A stretch of DNA of 47,648 nucleotides from an uncultured Lewinella sp. (GCA_913057725.1 CAJXOS010000037.1:1-47648); one strand, 5' to 3'; positions 34,896 to 44,710 are shown, counted from the stretch's first letter. The notes: generated by a model from the letters alone, not told the origin. Translations and numbers: made by a program.

Positions 34896-34898
34896 GCA

Positions 34899-35663
34899 AT
34901 GAAGCAGTATATCATTGACAACTTTTTGGAGCATGCTACTGCGGTCTCCGCGGTGATGCCAGGTCAAGAGGTCTTATCCGACGGAGGATTGAACTGGGTG
35001 GATAGCGGCTTGAAGAGTGACACCTTTAATGTTGCCTTTGTTCGTAAGGGAAGTGCAGTTGATACTGTCAAGTTATCTGAGCTACAGTCCTATTACCAGG
35101 AGCGAAGCGCTGCGTTTTGCTTGTGGTTGCCGGAGGAAGAGCAATCACCAGAGCTTTTTCGGGCGCTGGCCCAACAAAAGATCACTAGGCAGGCTTCTGC
35201 ATTGGGAATGGGACTTCGGATGGCTGACTACGACCCAAAAAAAATGGAAGTGCCCGAAATTGAGGCGGTCCGCACACCAGAACAACTATTAGAATACGCC
35301 AGTGTAATTGCTGCAAATTGGTCGCCTCCGGATCAGGATGTACTGCAGTTTTATACGCAGGCTTCTGCTGTATATCTAGCTCGTGACGCAGCAAGTTCTT
35401 TGTTTATCTATCGCCAGGCCGGTAAGATTGTTTCTACGATTGAGCTATTTGCACAAGACAAACAAACGGCGGGGATATATGGCCTATCAACTTTGGAGGC
35501 TTCGCGCCGACAGGGGATAGGCACGAAAATGATGTCCTACATCATGTACTGCGCTTGGCAGGCCGGTTATGAAAACCTTATCTTACATGCCTCCGAAGCT
35601 GGGGCTGGGATTTATCAGCGGCTTGGTTTTCGGACGTATGCCCACCTTTACGAATACACCTGA
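34899..35663 (+). CDS. GNAT family acetyltransferase with extended N-terminus, operon gene 2
   Basis: 254 residues. The GNAT domain is in the C-terminal half: SLFIYRQAGKIVSTIELFA, IYGLSTLEASRRQGIGTKMMSYIMYCAWQAGYENLILHASEAGAGIYQRLGF, with the acetyl-CoA loop RRQGIG. The first 120 residues (DNFLEHATAVSAVMPGQEVLSDGGLNWVDSG...) are like the degenerate N-terminal GNAT-like half of duplicated acetyltransferases. Substrate unknown. It starts three bases after the preceding GNAT stop and ends three bases before the DUF2461 gene. Confidence 0.85.
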   Translation: MKQYIIDNFLEHATAVSAVMPGQEVLSDGGLNWVDSGLKSDTFNVAFVRKGSAVDTVKLSELQSYYQERSAAFCLWLPEEEQSPELFRALAQQKITRQASALGMGLRMADYDPKKMEVPEIEAVRTPEQLLEYASVIAANWSPPDQDVLQFYTQASAVYLARDAASSLFIYRQAGKIVSTIELFAQDKQTAGIYGLSTLEASRRQGIGTKMMSYIMYCAWQAGYENLILHASEAGAGIYQRLGFRTYAHLYEYT

Positions 35664-35666
35664 TTT

Positions 35667-36329
35667 ATGTCCAAGCAAAAGATCTTTGATTTCCTTCGCG
35701 ATTTGAGTGCGAACAATTCTAAAGATTGGATGGATGAAAACCGCAAGCGCTACCATGAAGCCAAGAATATTTGGCTGGCGGAAATCGAATTGATTCTTCA
35801 GCGGCTCGTTACCCACGATCCAGATTTCGAACAAGTTCGACCGAAGGAGACGCTGATGCGCATCACCAATAACCGTCGGTTTCATCCGGATAAATCCTTG
35901 TATCGAGATCACTTTGCTTGCAGCCCAGGGACTGATATGACCAAGCCCGGATTTTATATTCACATCAGTCCAAGTGGATCATTTATTGGTGGAGGTGTTT
36001 ATCGGCCGCCAAGCCCGGTGCTTCAGAAGATCCGAGAAGGGATTGATTACGATGGAGATCGTTTGAAGAAGATCCTTAGTTCTTCTCCTTTCACAGGTAT
36101 GTATACGGATTTAGACCCTGATGAGCAGATGCTTAAGACCGCCCCCCGTGGGTTTCCAAAGGATCATCCGCATTTGGATCTGTTGCGTCGCAAGAGTTTC
36201 ACAGCGATCACCCCATTGACGGAGGCACAGGTCTTGTCTTCTGATTTTCCAGCCCTAGCGGAAAAAGCCTTTGTGAGTATGCAACCGCTTTGTGATTACC
36301 TCATGCAAGCGGTGGAGTTTGAAGCCTAG
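35667..36329 (+). CDS. DUF2461 family protein (TIGR02453-like), operon gene 3
   Basis: 220 residues. FDFLRDLSANNSKDWMDENRKRYHEAK, RITNNRRFHPDKSLYRDHFAC, FYIHISPSGSFIGGGVYRPPSPVLQKIREGIDYD, LKTAPRGFPKDHPHLDLLRRKSF and the late pattern ending FVSMQPLCDYLMQAVE are the landmarks of DUF2461, common in Bacteroidota, Actinobacteria and fungi. No enzymatic activity is established for it as far as I know. It is cytoplasmic and normal length. It sits between a GNAT and a membrane AraC regulator, three bases from each, so it is presumably controlled with them. Confidence 0.93.
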   Translation: MSKQKIFDFLRDLSANNSKDWMDENRKRYHEAKNIWLAEIELILQRLVTHDPDFEQVRPKETLMRITNNRRFHPDKSLYRDHFACSPGTDMTKPGFYIHISPSGSFIGGGVYRPPSPVLQKIREGIDYDGDRLKKILSSSPFTGMYTDLDPDEQMLKTAPRGFPKDHPHLDLLRRKSFTAITPLTEAQVLSSDFPALAEKAFVSMQPLCDYLMQAVEFEA

Positions 36330-36332
36330 GTA

Positions 36333-37556
36333 ATGGAGTTTAACCTGAATTATCAAAGCGTACTACTGCTGTTTTTCTTCTTGCAGGGCCTGGTCTTTGC
36401 TGTCCTACTTTTCATTAATGGTCGGCGCTATCAGCAGCGGTCGAGTACCTGGTTGGCTGCTTGGGTGCTTTTAAGTTGTATGTACATCACGCCTTGGATG
36501 TGCGGCCATGCCGGGTGGTACGCAAGAGACGGCTACCGAGAGTTTCTGTTTTTTGCGCCCCTCCAGCAATTCTTTTTCTTAGGGCCAATTATCTATTTCT
36601 ACGTTTCCTCCTTGCTACAAGTCGATTTTCGAGTAGCGGGAAAAAAGTGGCTCCACTTGCTGCCAGGCACACTCTATCTTTTGTACAGTTTAGGTCTGTT
36701 TGTGATCGACATCTTTCTTTTGGATGAGTACTATTTCTACGCTGATGGCCGAGACAAGGACCTAGCTCCCTGGTATCAAATCACAGGCTTGGCTATTATG
36801 TCCTATTACCTGGCGATGAGTCTGCAGGTCTACCGGCAATATTACCGACGAATATTTGATGAGCTTAGCTATGCGGACAGTGTTCTTTTCAAGTGGGTAC
36901 GGCAATTCTTGATGGCGTTGTTGTTCATCATCTTGCTGCGTTTGAGCTTTCTAGTTCTGTTTCCTGAATGGGGAAGTTTTGGACAAAAGTGGTACTACTA
37001 TGTAGGTTTCGCAGCCTTAGCTTATTTCATTGCTTTTCGCGGCTATCGGCATGCGATTATCTCTGCGCATCTATTCGCAAGCTCGGAACTTAAGTTGGAT
37101 CCAGTAGTGGTTCCAGATGAGGGATTGCCAGTTTCTGATACACCATCATCTAAGGAGCAAATGAGTGAGCAGGCGATCGTGGAAGAAGTCGACCCGGAGG
37201 CGCTAGCGAAGTTGCAGTCGTTGATGGAGAAAGAACGTTACTATGAAGAACCCGCCTTGACACTGACACAACTGGCTCAGCGCATGGATACTCATCCTAA
37301 AGCACTGTCTGCGCTCATTAATCAGGGCTTCGGTGTGAACTTCAACGACTTTGTCAATCGGTATCGAGTTGAGGCCTTTCAAGCTCGGGTGCGTGCTGGA
37401 CAAGATGCACACCTGACGCTTCTGGGCATCGCTTTAGCTTGCGGCTTTAATTCAAAATCCACCTTCAATCGCGTATTTAAACGGCATACGGGAATGCGTC
37501 CGGCTGAATTTCTAGCAACCCACAAAAAAATAGTCGAAACAGGTGCCAAATCATGA
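36333..37556 (+). CDS. Membrane-integrated AraC family transcriptional regulator, operon gene 4
   Basis: 407 residues. The first 245 residues hold about seven hydrophobic helices (SVLLLFFFLQGLVFAVLLFI, WLAAWVLLSCMYITPW, FFFLGPIIYFYVSSLL, LLPGTLYLLYSLGLFVIDIF, ITGLAIMSYYLAMSLQVY, FLMALLFIILLRLSFLVLF, YYVGFAALAYFIAF), a layout common in Bacteroidota AraC regulators. A linker of about 60 acidic residues follows, then a C-terminal AraC HTH pair (LTLTQLAQRMDTHPKALSALINQGFGVNFNDFVNRYRVEAF and ALACGFNSKSTFNRVFKRHTGMRPAEF). It should sense a membrane or lipid-related signal and act on DNA at the inner face. It is the last gene of a four-gene coupled operon. Confidence 0.9.
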   Translation: MEFNLNYQSVLLLFFFLQGLVFAVLLFINGRRYQQRSSTWLAAWVLLSCMYITPWMCGHAGWYARDGYREFLFFAPLQQFFFLGPIIYFYVSSLLQVDFRVAGKKWLHLLPGTLYLLYSLGLFVIDIFLLDEYYFYADGRDKDLAPWYQITGLAIMSYYLAMSLQVYRQYYRRIFDELSYADSVLFKWVRQFLMALLFIILLRLSFLVLFPEWGSFGQKWYYYVGFAALAYFIAFRGYRHAIISAHLFASSELKLDPVVVPDEGLPVSDTPSSKEQMSEQAIVEEVDPEALAKLQSLMEKERYYEEPALTLTQLAQRMDTHPKALSALINQGFGVNFNDFVNRYRVEAFQARVRAGQDAHLTLLGIALACGFNSKSTFNRVFKRHTGMRPAEFLATHKKIVETGAKS

Positions 37557-37619
37557 TCTGGAGCGCTGAGCGCTTGATGAATCCTCACCTTGCAGTCGAA
37601 TCATCAATAATACTTAGCA

Positions 37620-39257
37620 ATGACCCGACTGTATCTTTTTCTAGTTTTTTCTTTCGTCTTTACGAGCCTATCCGCACAGCCTTTGAATGCGGAACAGAAA
37701 GGTGCCTTTGATCAATTTGTGAATGAGCTTATCAAGGAAGGCAGCCCCGGATTAGCTGTAGGAGTGGTGCGAGGTGGAGCGATTGTCTATGAGCGCTACG
37801 CTGGATTAGCAGACTTGGATTCTGAACGTGTCATCGATCAGCAAACCTCCTTTAATATCGCCTCCAATGGGAAGCAATTCACGGCCTGGGCCGTATTGAA
37901 TCTTATAGATCAAGGGAAGCTCAATTTGGAGGATGACTTCCGGACCATCATGCCAGAAATTCTGCCTGACTTTACCGGGCAGATTAGTATTCAAAACCTC
38001 CTTAACCATAGTAGCGGGATCCGCGATGTGTATGATCTATGGAGTATGCAAGGACTTGTTTGGTGGAAAACCGCTGGTTTGACCAATGCCAGAGCATTAA
38101 AGTTGTTGAGTAGTCAGACTAGTGTGCAATTTGAGCCCGGCAGCCAATTCTCTTACAGCAATTCGAATTATCTGATTCTTGCAGAGATTGTGAGCAGGGT
38201 GACAGAACAGTCATTTGCCGACTATGTGCAAAAACTGGTACAGAGCTCTGGGCTAGCAAGTAGCTTTTTTCTAGACGATCATAAGCAAGAGATCCCGACG
38301 GTAGCTAAACCCTATTTTAACTTCGGAGACTGGTACTACTATAAGTGGCAAAGCAGCCTGCATGGAGATGGGGCATTCTTTACGACGCTACCTGATCAAT
38401 TGCGGTGGGAACAGCAGATTCAGAACGCAAAGAGTACCCTACTGGCAACGGCCCAAAAGCCACTTGCTATTGCAGAAGAGGTGCGTTACGGCTTTGGCCT
38501 GGACTTCGGGGAGTACAATGGAGTACCGTATCGTTATCATGAAGGTGCTACGGGGGCTTGGAAAGCTTCATTCTTGCGCTTTCCTTCGCTTGCGCTATCC
38601 ATTGTAGTTATGACCAATAGTGGCGCGGTGTATCCACCAGGTTTATCTCGCCAAATGGCCGACGTACTGCTAGAAGAACAAGGCATAATCGCTGAAGCAA
38701 TTCAAGTAACGCCAGAGACTATCAGCGATGATCTATCATTGGATGAAATTCAAGGTACCTATGCACTCGAGAACGGATTCTATTTCAGGATTCGTCTTGA
38801 TGAAGATCAAATCCTTTTAGAGCGTTCCAACCGAGACGCTATTGTCATTGAACAAGAGCAAGGCAATCTGTTTCATCAAGTAGATGATCCTGATTTCAAA
38901 CAGTACTTCGAAAAGTCTGCAGATGGTGGGTTAACTCTGACTGCCTACTACCCAACCCATAATCCGTACACCTTAACCAAGACTATACAGGTACCATTGG
39001 ACTTTGATCACAATGGCTTGGTCGGTAAATACTATAATGCTGACTTGGATGTCGACCTTCGGATTAATTATGCAGAGAACAACCAGTACAAATTAGTCTT
39101 TGAGGGAGAAAAGCGCTACAAACGGGAGGCGCAGCTCATCAGTCCTCAACGAATGAAGGCCTCTGGTTATCATCTGAGGTTTGACACCGAAGGAGAGAAA
39201 GCCGTCATCAGACTGAGTACCGATCGTGCCCAGGATGTCCTGTTTACCAAACTTTAG
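37620..39257 (+). CDS. Secreted serine hydrolase, beta-lactamase fold
   Basis: 545 residues with an SPase I signal peptide (MTRLYLFLVFSFVFTSLSAQ). Motifs of the beta-lactamase/penicillin-binding class C fold: SNGK with S82/K85, YSN at Y179-N181, and HEGATG late in the domain in place of KTG. A further beta-rich tail of about 180 residues follows, ending in LSTDRAQDVLFTKL. It is likely a periplasmic or secreted peptidase or esterase. It is a distinct family member from the lipoprotein at 3103-4647, with intact YSN here against YSG there. The alpha-amylase follows on the same strand, 134 bases on, so cotranscription is possible but not certain. Confidence 0.88.
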   Translation: MTRLYLFLVFSFVFTSLSAQPLNAEQKGAFDQFVNELIKEGSPGLAVGVVRGGAIVYERYAGLADLDSERVIDQQTSFNIASNGKQFTAWAVLNLIDQGKLNLEDDFRTIMPEILPDFTGQISIQNLLNHSSGIRDVYDLWSMQGLVWWKTAGLTNARALKLLSSQTSVQFEPGSQFSYSNSNYLILAEIVSRVTEQSFADYVQKLVQSSGLASSFFLDDHKQEIPTVAKPYFNFGDWYYYKWQSSLHGDGAFFTTLPDQLRWEQQIQNAKSTLLATAQKPLAIAEEVRYGFGLDFGEYNGVPYRYHEGATGAWKASFLRFPSLALSIVVMTNSGAVYPPGLSRQMADVLLEEQGIIAEAIQVTPETISDDLSLDEIQGTYALENGFYFRIRLDEDQILLERSNRDAIVIEQEQGNLFHQVDDPDFKQYFEKSADGGLTLTAYYPTHNPYTLTKTIQVPLDFDHNGLVGKYYNADLDVDLRINYAENNQYKLVFEGEKRYKREAQLISPQRMKASGYHLRFDTEGEKAVIRLSTDRAQDVLFTKL

Positions 39258-39391
39258 TGAATACTACATTGCTGTTTTACGCGCTGATCGGGTAGATTTT
39301 GTTGCTCCTATGAATGGGCTGTCGAACCAAAGGGTCTCCAAAAATGTCCTATTTTCAGCCTTTATTTTGTAGTGACAAATTTGGATTTTCC

Positions 39392-40882
39392 ATGACCCGA
39401 TCAGCTTTTGTAATTGGATTCGTTATTCTCGGACTTCTAACATTCACATTAGTGGCTTGCGTTCAAGAAACGTCCGGAACAGATACCGCTTATGACATTC
39501 ACATTAAGGAGCCGAATGTTCCGGATTGGCACAAGCGTGCGAACATCTACGAAGTAAACCTCCGTCATTATACTCCTGAGGGAACTTTCAGTGCATTCGC
39601 AGGTCATCTTCCGCGTCTGAAAAGGATGGGCGTTGATATTCTGTGGTTAATGCCTATTCATCCGGTCTCTGAAGAGAAACGTAAAGGTGAGTTGGGGAGT
39701 CCGTATGCCGTTGGCGATTACAAAGCGGTCAACCCAGACTACGGTACGATGGAGGATTTCAAGATGTTACTGGATTCTATTCATGCACTTGGGATGTACT
39801 GCATTCTTGATTGGGTACCTAACCACACGGGCTGGGATAATCCGTGGATTACAGAACATCCGGATTGGTACAGCCAGGACGCAGATGGAAATATCATTGA
39901 TCCGATAAACCAAGAAACGGGTGAATCCTGGGGCTGGACGGATGTTGCAGATCTGAACTACGATAATCCTGATATGCGCCTGGGAATGATTGACGCTATG
40001 CGGTTTTGGACACAAGAAGTCGGGGTTGATGGCTTTCGGGTAGATGTAGCACATAGTGTTCCTGTTGACTTCTGGGTGCAGTGTTCGGATTCTCTCTATG
40101 CCGATGGCCCAGTCTTTTTATTGGCAGAGGCGGAGGTTCCTGCTTTACGTAATACTGGCTCATTTGTCATGGATTATGGTTGGGAGATGCATCACTTGCT
40201 CAACGAAATAGCACGTTCCCAAGGAGCGAACCGCGGTACATCGGCTAGCCTGCAGCAAGGGAATCTAGTAGAGACAGAGGAAGAAGAGGCTGAATTGAAG
40301 ACAGCGCTAGATATCGATCTTTTGTTGGCGAAAAAAGCGACGGAATATGATAAAGGGTATGCTATGCATTTTACGTCGAATCATGATGAAAACTCTTGGG
40401 CTGGCACCGAGTTTGAACGCATGGGAGACGGCCACAAAGCTTTTGCTGTATTGACGGCTACCTTTGATGGTATGCCACTTATCTACACGGGAATGGAGTC
40501 CGCGATGGATAAGCAACTCGCCTTTTTTACCAAAGATGAAGTACCCTGGGGGGATTTTGAATACGAGAACTTCTATCGAACCTTATTCCACCTTAAGCAT
40601 ATCAATCAAGCCTTGTGGAACGGTAAGCATGGTGGAGAACTAGTGAAAATCCAAAGCGGAAACGATCAAAACATCTACGCTTTTATGCGGGAGAAGAATC
40701 GTGATCGAGTAGTAGTTGTTATCAATTTATCTGCGGACACCCAGGCCTACCACCTATCCGGTGATCAGCACTGGGGTGTCTACAGCGATGCTTTTAATCC
40801 TGCGGATGGACTCGTAAGTGTAGGGAGCGAGTTTAGCGGTGAGCTAGGTCCATGGGAATATATGGTGTTACATCGCGAATAA
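39392..40882 (+). CDS. GH13 alpha-amylase family lipoprotein
   Basis: 496 residues from ATG 39392, chosen because it begins the lipoprotein signal MTRSAFVIGFVILGLLTFTLVAC; the frame is open to 39314. The (beta/alpha)8 GH13 barrel shows region I DWVPNHTG, region II GFRVDVAH with nucleophile D218, region III LLAEAE with acid/base E246, and region IV TSNHDENSW with D332. A short C-terminal beta domain ends the protein. It should cleave alpha-1,4-glucans at the membrane, surface or periplasm. It is unrelated in linkage to the beta-glucan locus and has no SusC/D beside it. It converges with the VIT-vWA gene, with only nine bases between stops. Confidence 0.93.
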   Translation: MTRSAFVIGFVILGLLTFTLVACVQETSGTDTAYDIHIKEPNVPDWHKRANIYEVNLRHYTPEGTFSAFAGHLPRLKRMGVDILWLMPIHPVSEEKRKGELGSPYAVGDYKAVNPDYGTMEDFKMLLDSIHALGMYCILDWVPNHTGWDNPWITEHPDWYSQDADGNIIDPINQETGESWGWTDVADLNYDNPDMRLGMIDAMRFWTQEVGVDGFRVDVAHSVPVDFWVQCSDSLYADGPVFLLAEAEVPALRNTGSFVMDYGWEMHHLLNEIARSQGANRGTSASLQQGNLVETEEEEAELKTALDIDLLLAKKATEYDKGYAMHFTSNHDENSWAGTEFERMGDGHKAFAVLTATFDGMPLIYTGMESAMDKQLAFFTKDEVPWGDFEYENFYRTLFHLKHINQALWNGKHGGELVKIQSGNDQNIYAFMREKNRDRVVVVINLSADTQAYHLSGDQHWGVYSDAFNPADGLVSVGSEFSGELGPWEYMVLHRE

Positions 40883-40891
40883 GGTTTAGTA

Positions 40892-43800
40892 CTAGGGAAC
40901 TACTGCAAAGTAGTCATCCTGGTAGGCAAACTGTCCATCGTCTCCTGCATCTGGTTGTAGTGGGTGAAGGATACAGTAAATAATGGTTTGTCCTTCTACC
41001 TGTAGGGCGGGCTTCCCCTGAATAGTTGTTGGAGTAGTTGTCCAACGAAAATCATCCATGGTAAACCCCATTTGTGTAACAGCTTTATTCAGGTCTTCCT
41101 GCTGTTCTGCCCAAACTGTGGTTTCTTCTTCCGATAAGTTTGGCCGACTGGCTTCATCAGGGTAAACTACCATCCACTCTACCGGAATATTAAAGTAGTG
41201 TACATAAGGTTGAGGGCTATCGCCTAGGCCTAAAGTAAGCAGGGCGTGCTGCCAGTCCGTGTCGTGATCAGGGTACTTTTGCTCAAACTGCTCGGCAAGC
41301 CAGTGGTTGCCGGGGAATTGTCCTGCCTTGAAGTTGACAAAGCAGCTTTCGGCAAGCATGCGCTTCATGCCGCCCTCTTGCTGGCGGAATATGTTGAAAT
41401 GTCGAGCAGAGCGGATACTAGGACCATCCAATCGCTGGCCGGCAATTACCTCTCTGAAACGCTGCATTAAAGCTTCATTCTTTCCAACATTGCAGCCAAT
41501 GATATTGATGGTTGTACAGTCATTCACCAAATCTACAGGTAGTGGCTCCCAAGCTGGGTTTTCAACTAGCTGATCCAATAGGTCCGGGCTGCACCGAGGG
41601 CCGTCGGCGATGACGGAGAGATTAATCCCCGTCCATTCGTTTCCGTGCACTACCAGATTGATGGTTTGCCATGCGCCACTTTGAGGTGGGTTTTGTCTCA
41701 AGTACTGGATCACCTCTTCTAAACTGCGACATTCCTTTTCTATCAATGGAGTATGAGCTTGTTGGTTGGTGCTGAAGTAGTGCAATGCACTCGCAAAGTA
41801 GGTGTTACTCTTCTTGCGATCTTCTCCCAGGATAAACGTGACTTCATCAAATGGTTGCGGTTCGATACTTCCTTGCTCAGTCTCACAAGAAGTCAGCGTT
41901 GCACCTAGGCCAATGATTAGCACGAGCCCTATCCCACGGTAGCGCAATTTCCAGAATACTAGTGCCCCAGTTCCAATAGCGAGTAGGAACAAAATCAACC
42001 AAGTCCAGGCGTTCTGCTTTTGAGGCAAGAACTCTGTACCACTGATGCCGAACAGTTCCAACTCAAAGCCGATAGCTTCATTGCTGACACCTTGCGGCAG
42101 CGGCAGCGGTTGCTTCACTGGAACCAGTTTTGTAGGGTCATCATTGGATACTTCCTTCTCTACCGCAACAAAAGAGGTGAAGTTGGTTAGCAGGTTATAT
42201 TTTAGACCTAGTTCGAGGGTTTCCTGACGGTCAGCATCGCTCATGCCGTACATCTTAAAATCACTGAGATTGCGAATTTTTTCGCGCGCCCAGAGGTATT
42301 TAAGAGCCGCGTTACGTGGACTGTGGTGTGCCTTGCTGACATCAATTCGCATACTTACACGCTGACTTTTCACTTGAGCAGGTTCTGCCTTGCGGAAAGG
42401 CCAGAATCCGGCAACCTCTTCGGTTTTTACCCGAGAATATCCTTCTAATACGATTTCACCTTGAGCTTCGCCAGTGAATTTTCCGAACAGGAGCACTGGA
42501 CGCTCACTTAGCACGTCCGGCAGGGTAGAGGGTTCTAGGTCATAGGCATGGAACCCACCAGTGAAGCTTGCATCAATTTGCGTGAATAGTGGCTGCTCTA
42601 TATACCTGCTGAGTTTTGTTGCAGCCACCTCTGCGGCCTCTTGATCGGTAACGATGAAGGGTTGTCCTTGTCCTGCTCTAGCTAGACCTTCCATTAGATG
42701 CCGGTTGACAGAAGAACCGATGCCAAAAGAGAACAAATTGGCTTCGTTGAGATTATCACGTACCAGTTGAAAGGCCTCATCTTCCACGCTTACATAGCCG
42801 TCGCTGACTACGATTATCGAACGAGCAACGTCTTCGCGATAGCGGGGTAGGGCTAAGCATTGTTTGAGCGCAGGCAATAGGCTGGTGCCGCCGCCGCCAC
42901 TTAAGGTATTAAGGAACTGCTCGGCTGCCTGCAAATTTTCTGATGAAGCGGTAACTGATTCTGTTGACCACCATTGATTACCTCCAGCAAAGACCATGAT
43001 GTTAAAAGCATCCTCTGGACGAAGCTGACCAATCAGCTGTCGCATTAGTGATTTAGAGACAGATAGTGGAAATCCACGCATGGATCCAGAGACATCCATC
43101 AGGAAAATGTACTCGCGAGGCGGAATCAAGTCTGCATCCACTGCTTTAGGCGGTTGTGCCATGCAAAGGAAAAATTGCTCATCACCGTCATCAAAGACCA
43201 GGATTCCAGTTTGAATCTCATTACCCTGGAAACTGTAGTCGAGAATGAAGTCTCGGTTAGCAGATTTACTTTCTTCCGCTAGCAAGTCAATATTTACAGC
43301 AGTACCACTTGCTGGACGAACAGAGATGTCATGCGTTTTGGAACTTACCTCTTGCAGTGGCATACCACCGTCCAGATATACCTTAAGATCGAAATCGTAT
43401 AGCGGTGCAGCACCCATTGTTGTATAGGGCATAGCTGTATAGCCATCATTGCGACTTTCGCTCCCATCGGTATAACGAGGCCCAACAATAGTGGGGTAAA
43501 CGAATTGGTATGCACCGTCTTCTGGTATAAGCAATTCTGTGTATCGTAGCTGCACTTCCACCCGATCACCAGGCAGGATGTTAGCTACATTCATTTGAAA
43601 TACATTGGGACGTTCTTGTTCTAAAAGAGAGGCGCGTTTTCCTTCTTGTTTGGCTGCTTCGTAGGTTTCTCGAGCGGCTTGTTTTTCTTTAATCTCGGCT
43701 TCAATGATTCGTTGTCCGATTTTCATTTGCATACCATAGACAGCGGAACGGGTACTACCTGGGAATACGTAGATGGCTTCAATGGGTACCTGTCCGGTGT

Positions 43801-44005
43801 TTTCATAGACCTGAGTGACCACCACATCAGCAATAACTCCAGCAATGTTTACTTCAGCGGAAGTGCTTCGCAATGGTAGTGTCTCAGTTCCATCTCCTTC
43901 CTTAGCATTGACTCGAAAATATGGGGCTAGACTCTGGTCTTCATTCTGTGCTACAAGATTGGGGACTACTAGGAGTACTATCAATAATTGGATGAGGATA
44001 CGCAT
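40892..44005 (-). CDS. VIT and vWA domain protein fused to a caspase-like (clan CD) domain
   Basis: 1037 residues. Signal peptide MRILIQLLIVLLVVPNLVAQ, VIT domain about 30-170 (TSAEVNIAGVIADVVVTQVYENTG, PGDRVEVQLRYTELL), vWA domain about 297-470 with MIDAS D304-x-S306-x-S308, T374 and D402, a second beta region to about 620, then two hydrophobic helices (about 667-686 and 691-706) separated by a short basic loop. The second helix ends LTSC (C707) and looks like an embedded lipoprotein signal. Beyond it lies a domain with strand-His LVVHGN (H787) and strand-Cys INIIGCNVGKN (C838), the arrangement of caspase/CHAT/DUF4347-type peptidases. VIT-vWA proteins are usual in Bacteroidota; the protease-like C-terminus is the unusual part. 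It may be a fusion of a VIT-vWA gene and a lipoprotein gene. Confidence 0.82.
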   Translation of the reverse strand: MRILIQLLIVLLVVPNLVAQNEDQSLAPYFRVNAKEGDGTETLPLRSTSAEVNIAGVIADVVVTQVYENTGQVPIEAIYVFPGSTRSAVYGMQMKIGQRIIEAEIKEKQAARETYEAAKQEGKRASLLEQERPNVFQMNVANILPGDRVEVQLRYTELLIPEDGAYQFVYPTIVGPRYTDGSESRNDGYTAMPYTTMGAAPLYDFDLKVYLDGGMPLQEVSSKTHDISVRPASGTAVNIDLLAEESKSANRDFILDYSFQGNEIQTGILVFDDGDEQFFLCMAQPPKAVDADLIPPREYIFLMDVSGSMRGFPLSVSKSLMRQLIGQLRPEDAFNIMVFAGGNQWWSTESVTASSENLQAAEQFLNTLSGGGGTSLLPALKQCLALPRYREDVARSIIVVSDGYVSVEDEAFQLVRDNLNEANLFSFGIGSSVNRHLMEGLARAGQGQPFIVTDQEAAEVAATKLSRYIEQPLFTQIDASFTGGFHAYDLEPSTLPDVLSERPVLLFGKFTGEAQGEIVLEGYSRVKTEEVAGFWPFRKAEPAQVKSQRVSMRIDVSKAHHSPRNAALKYLWAREKIRNLSDFKMYGMSDADRQETLELGLKYNLLTNFTSFVAVEKEVSNDDPTKLVPVKQPLPLPQGVSNEAIGFELELFGISGTEFLPQKQNAWTWLILFLLAIGTGALVFWKLRYRGIGLVLIIGLGATLTSCETEQGSIEPQPFDEVTFILGEDRKKSNTYFASALHYFSTNQQAHTPLIEKECRSLEEVIQYLRQNPPQSGAWQTINLVVHGNEWTGINLSVIADGPRCSPDLLDQLVENPAWEPLPVDLVNDCTTINIIGCNVGKNEALMQRFREVIAGQRLDGPSIRSARHFNIFRQQEGGMKRMLAESCFVNFKAGQFPGNHWLAEQFEQKYPDHDTDWQHALLTLGLGDSPQPYVHYFNIPVEWMVVYPDEASRPNLSEEETTVWAEQQEDLNKAVTQMGFTMDDFRWTTTPTTIQGKPALQVEGQTIIYCILHPLQPDAGDDGQFAYQDDYFAVVP

Positions 44006-44410
44006 AGGGTTGTTGTTTTTGTGTGTGTGAGAATTGACTCAAAAGTGTTCTGATTTACCTACAGTCAAAAGGGAGCTTGAGTAAGTGTGGCGCTTCTGTG
44101 AGGATTCGTAGCGGCTTTTGGTTTACGGGTCGACAGGGGAGAAGAGGGGGCGCGCACAACCTATGCAGAAATCAGTTGTTGCAGTCAATAGATTTCGGGG
44201 AGGAATGGAGCGTTAATTGCGTCGTTTGTACGCAATAGAGCATGCCAAGCTAGCGTACTATATACTGCAAATTAAGTGCAAGCGTTTCTAGCAAACCATT
44301 GGAAGGGGTACTGTTTTTGCTAAAAGCAGTTCGAGAGGATCTAGGGGATTTTGGTAGCAGATAAGGGTGAATACACCGCTACTTGGGGGGTAAATGGACA
44401 AAATGGGAAC

Positions 44411-44438
44411 TTTGAGAAGAAAAAAACGCTTAATTTTG
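44411..44438 (+). promoter_or_regulatory. Candidate promoter of the acyltransferase leader
   Basis: TTTG (44411-44414) and TAATTTTG (44431-44438) fit the Bacteroidota -33/-7 pattern, with a spacer of 16, shorter than usual. If used, the leader would be almost 400 bases. Weak on its own. Confidence 0.35.
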
Positions 44439-44657
44439 TAACGTATTTGAATATAGATTGGATATACATAAAGGATAAACCCTAACACAGTTATTAGCAT
44501 TCTTTTCTTTTTAGGAAAATGATGCATAGGGTACGTTAGTACTAGAATTAATACGCGCTTTCTAATCCAACATCATTAGAACAAACACGACACAGCACTC
44601 AACAAACATTGAGAGAGATAGTGTGGCTTAGTCCCCTTTGTCCACTTCTATCCTTAC

Positions 44658-44687
44658 GATCTTATGTCCATTTTGGATCATAAGATC
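44658..44687 (+). other. Leader hairpin A
   Basis: GATCTTATGTCCA (44658-44670) pairs with TGGA-T-CATAAGATC (44674-44687) across a TTT loop, giving 13 base pairs with one bulged T. It sits 140 bases before the acyltransferase start. Confidence 0.65.
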
Positions 44688-44710
44688 AACCCAGGTAAAT
44701 AAACATGCGG

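Noticed and set aside
35538..35545. TACATCAT matching the operator half-site
   Set aside because: Single copy inside the second GNAT coding sequence with no 11-bp partner; taken as chance.
44288..44527. 79-codon minus-strand ORF in the long intergenic region
   Set aside because: Hydrophobic start but no family, composition of AT-rich non-coding DNA, and it overlaps the candidate promoter.
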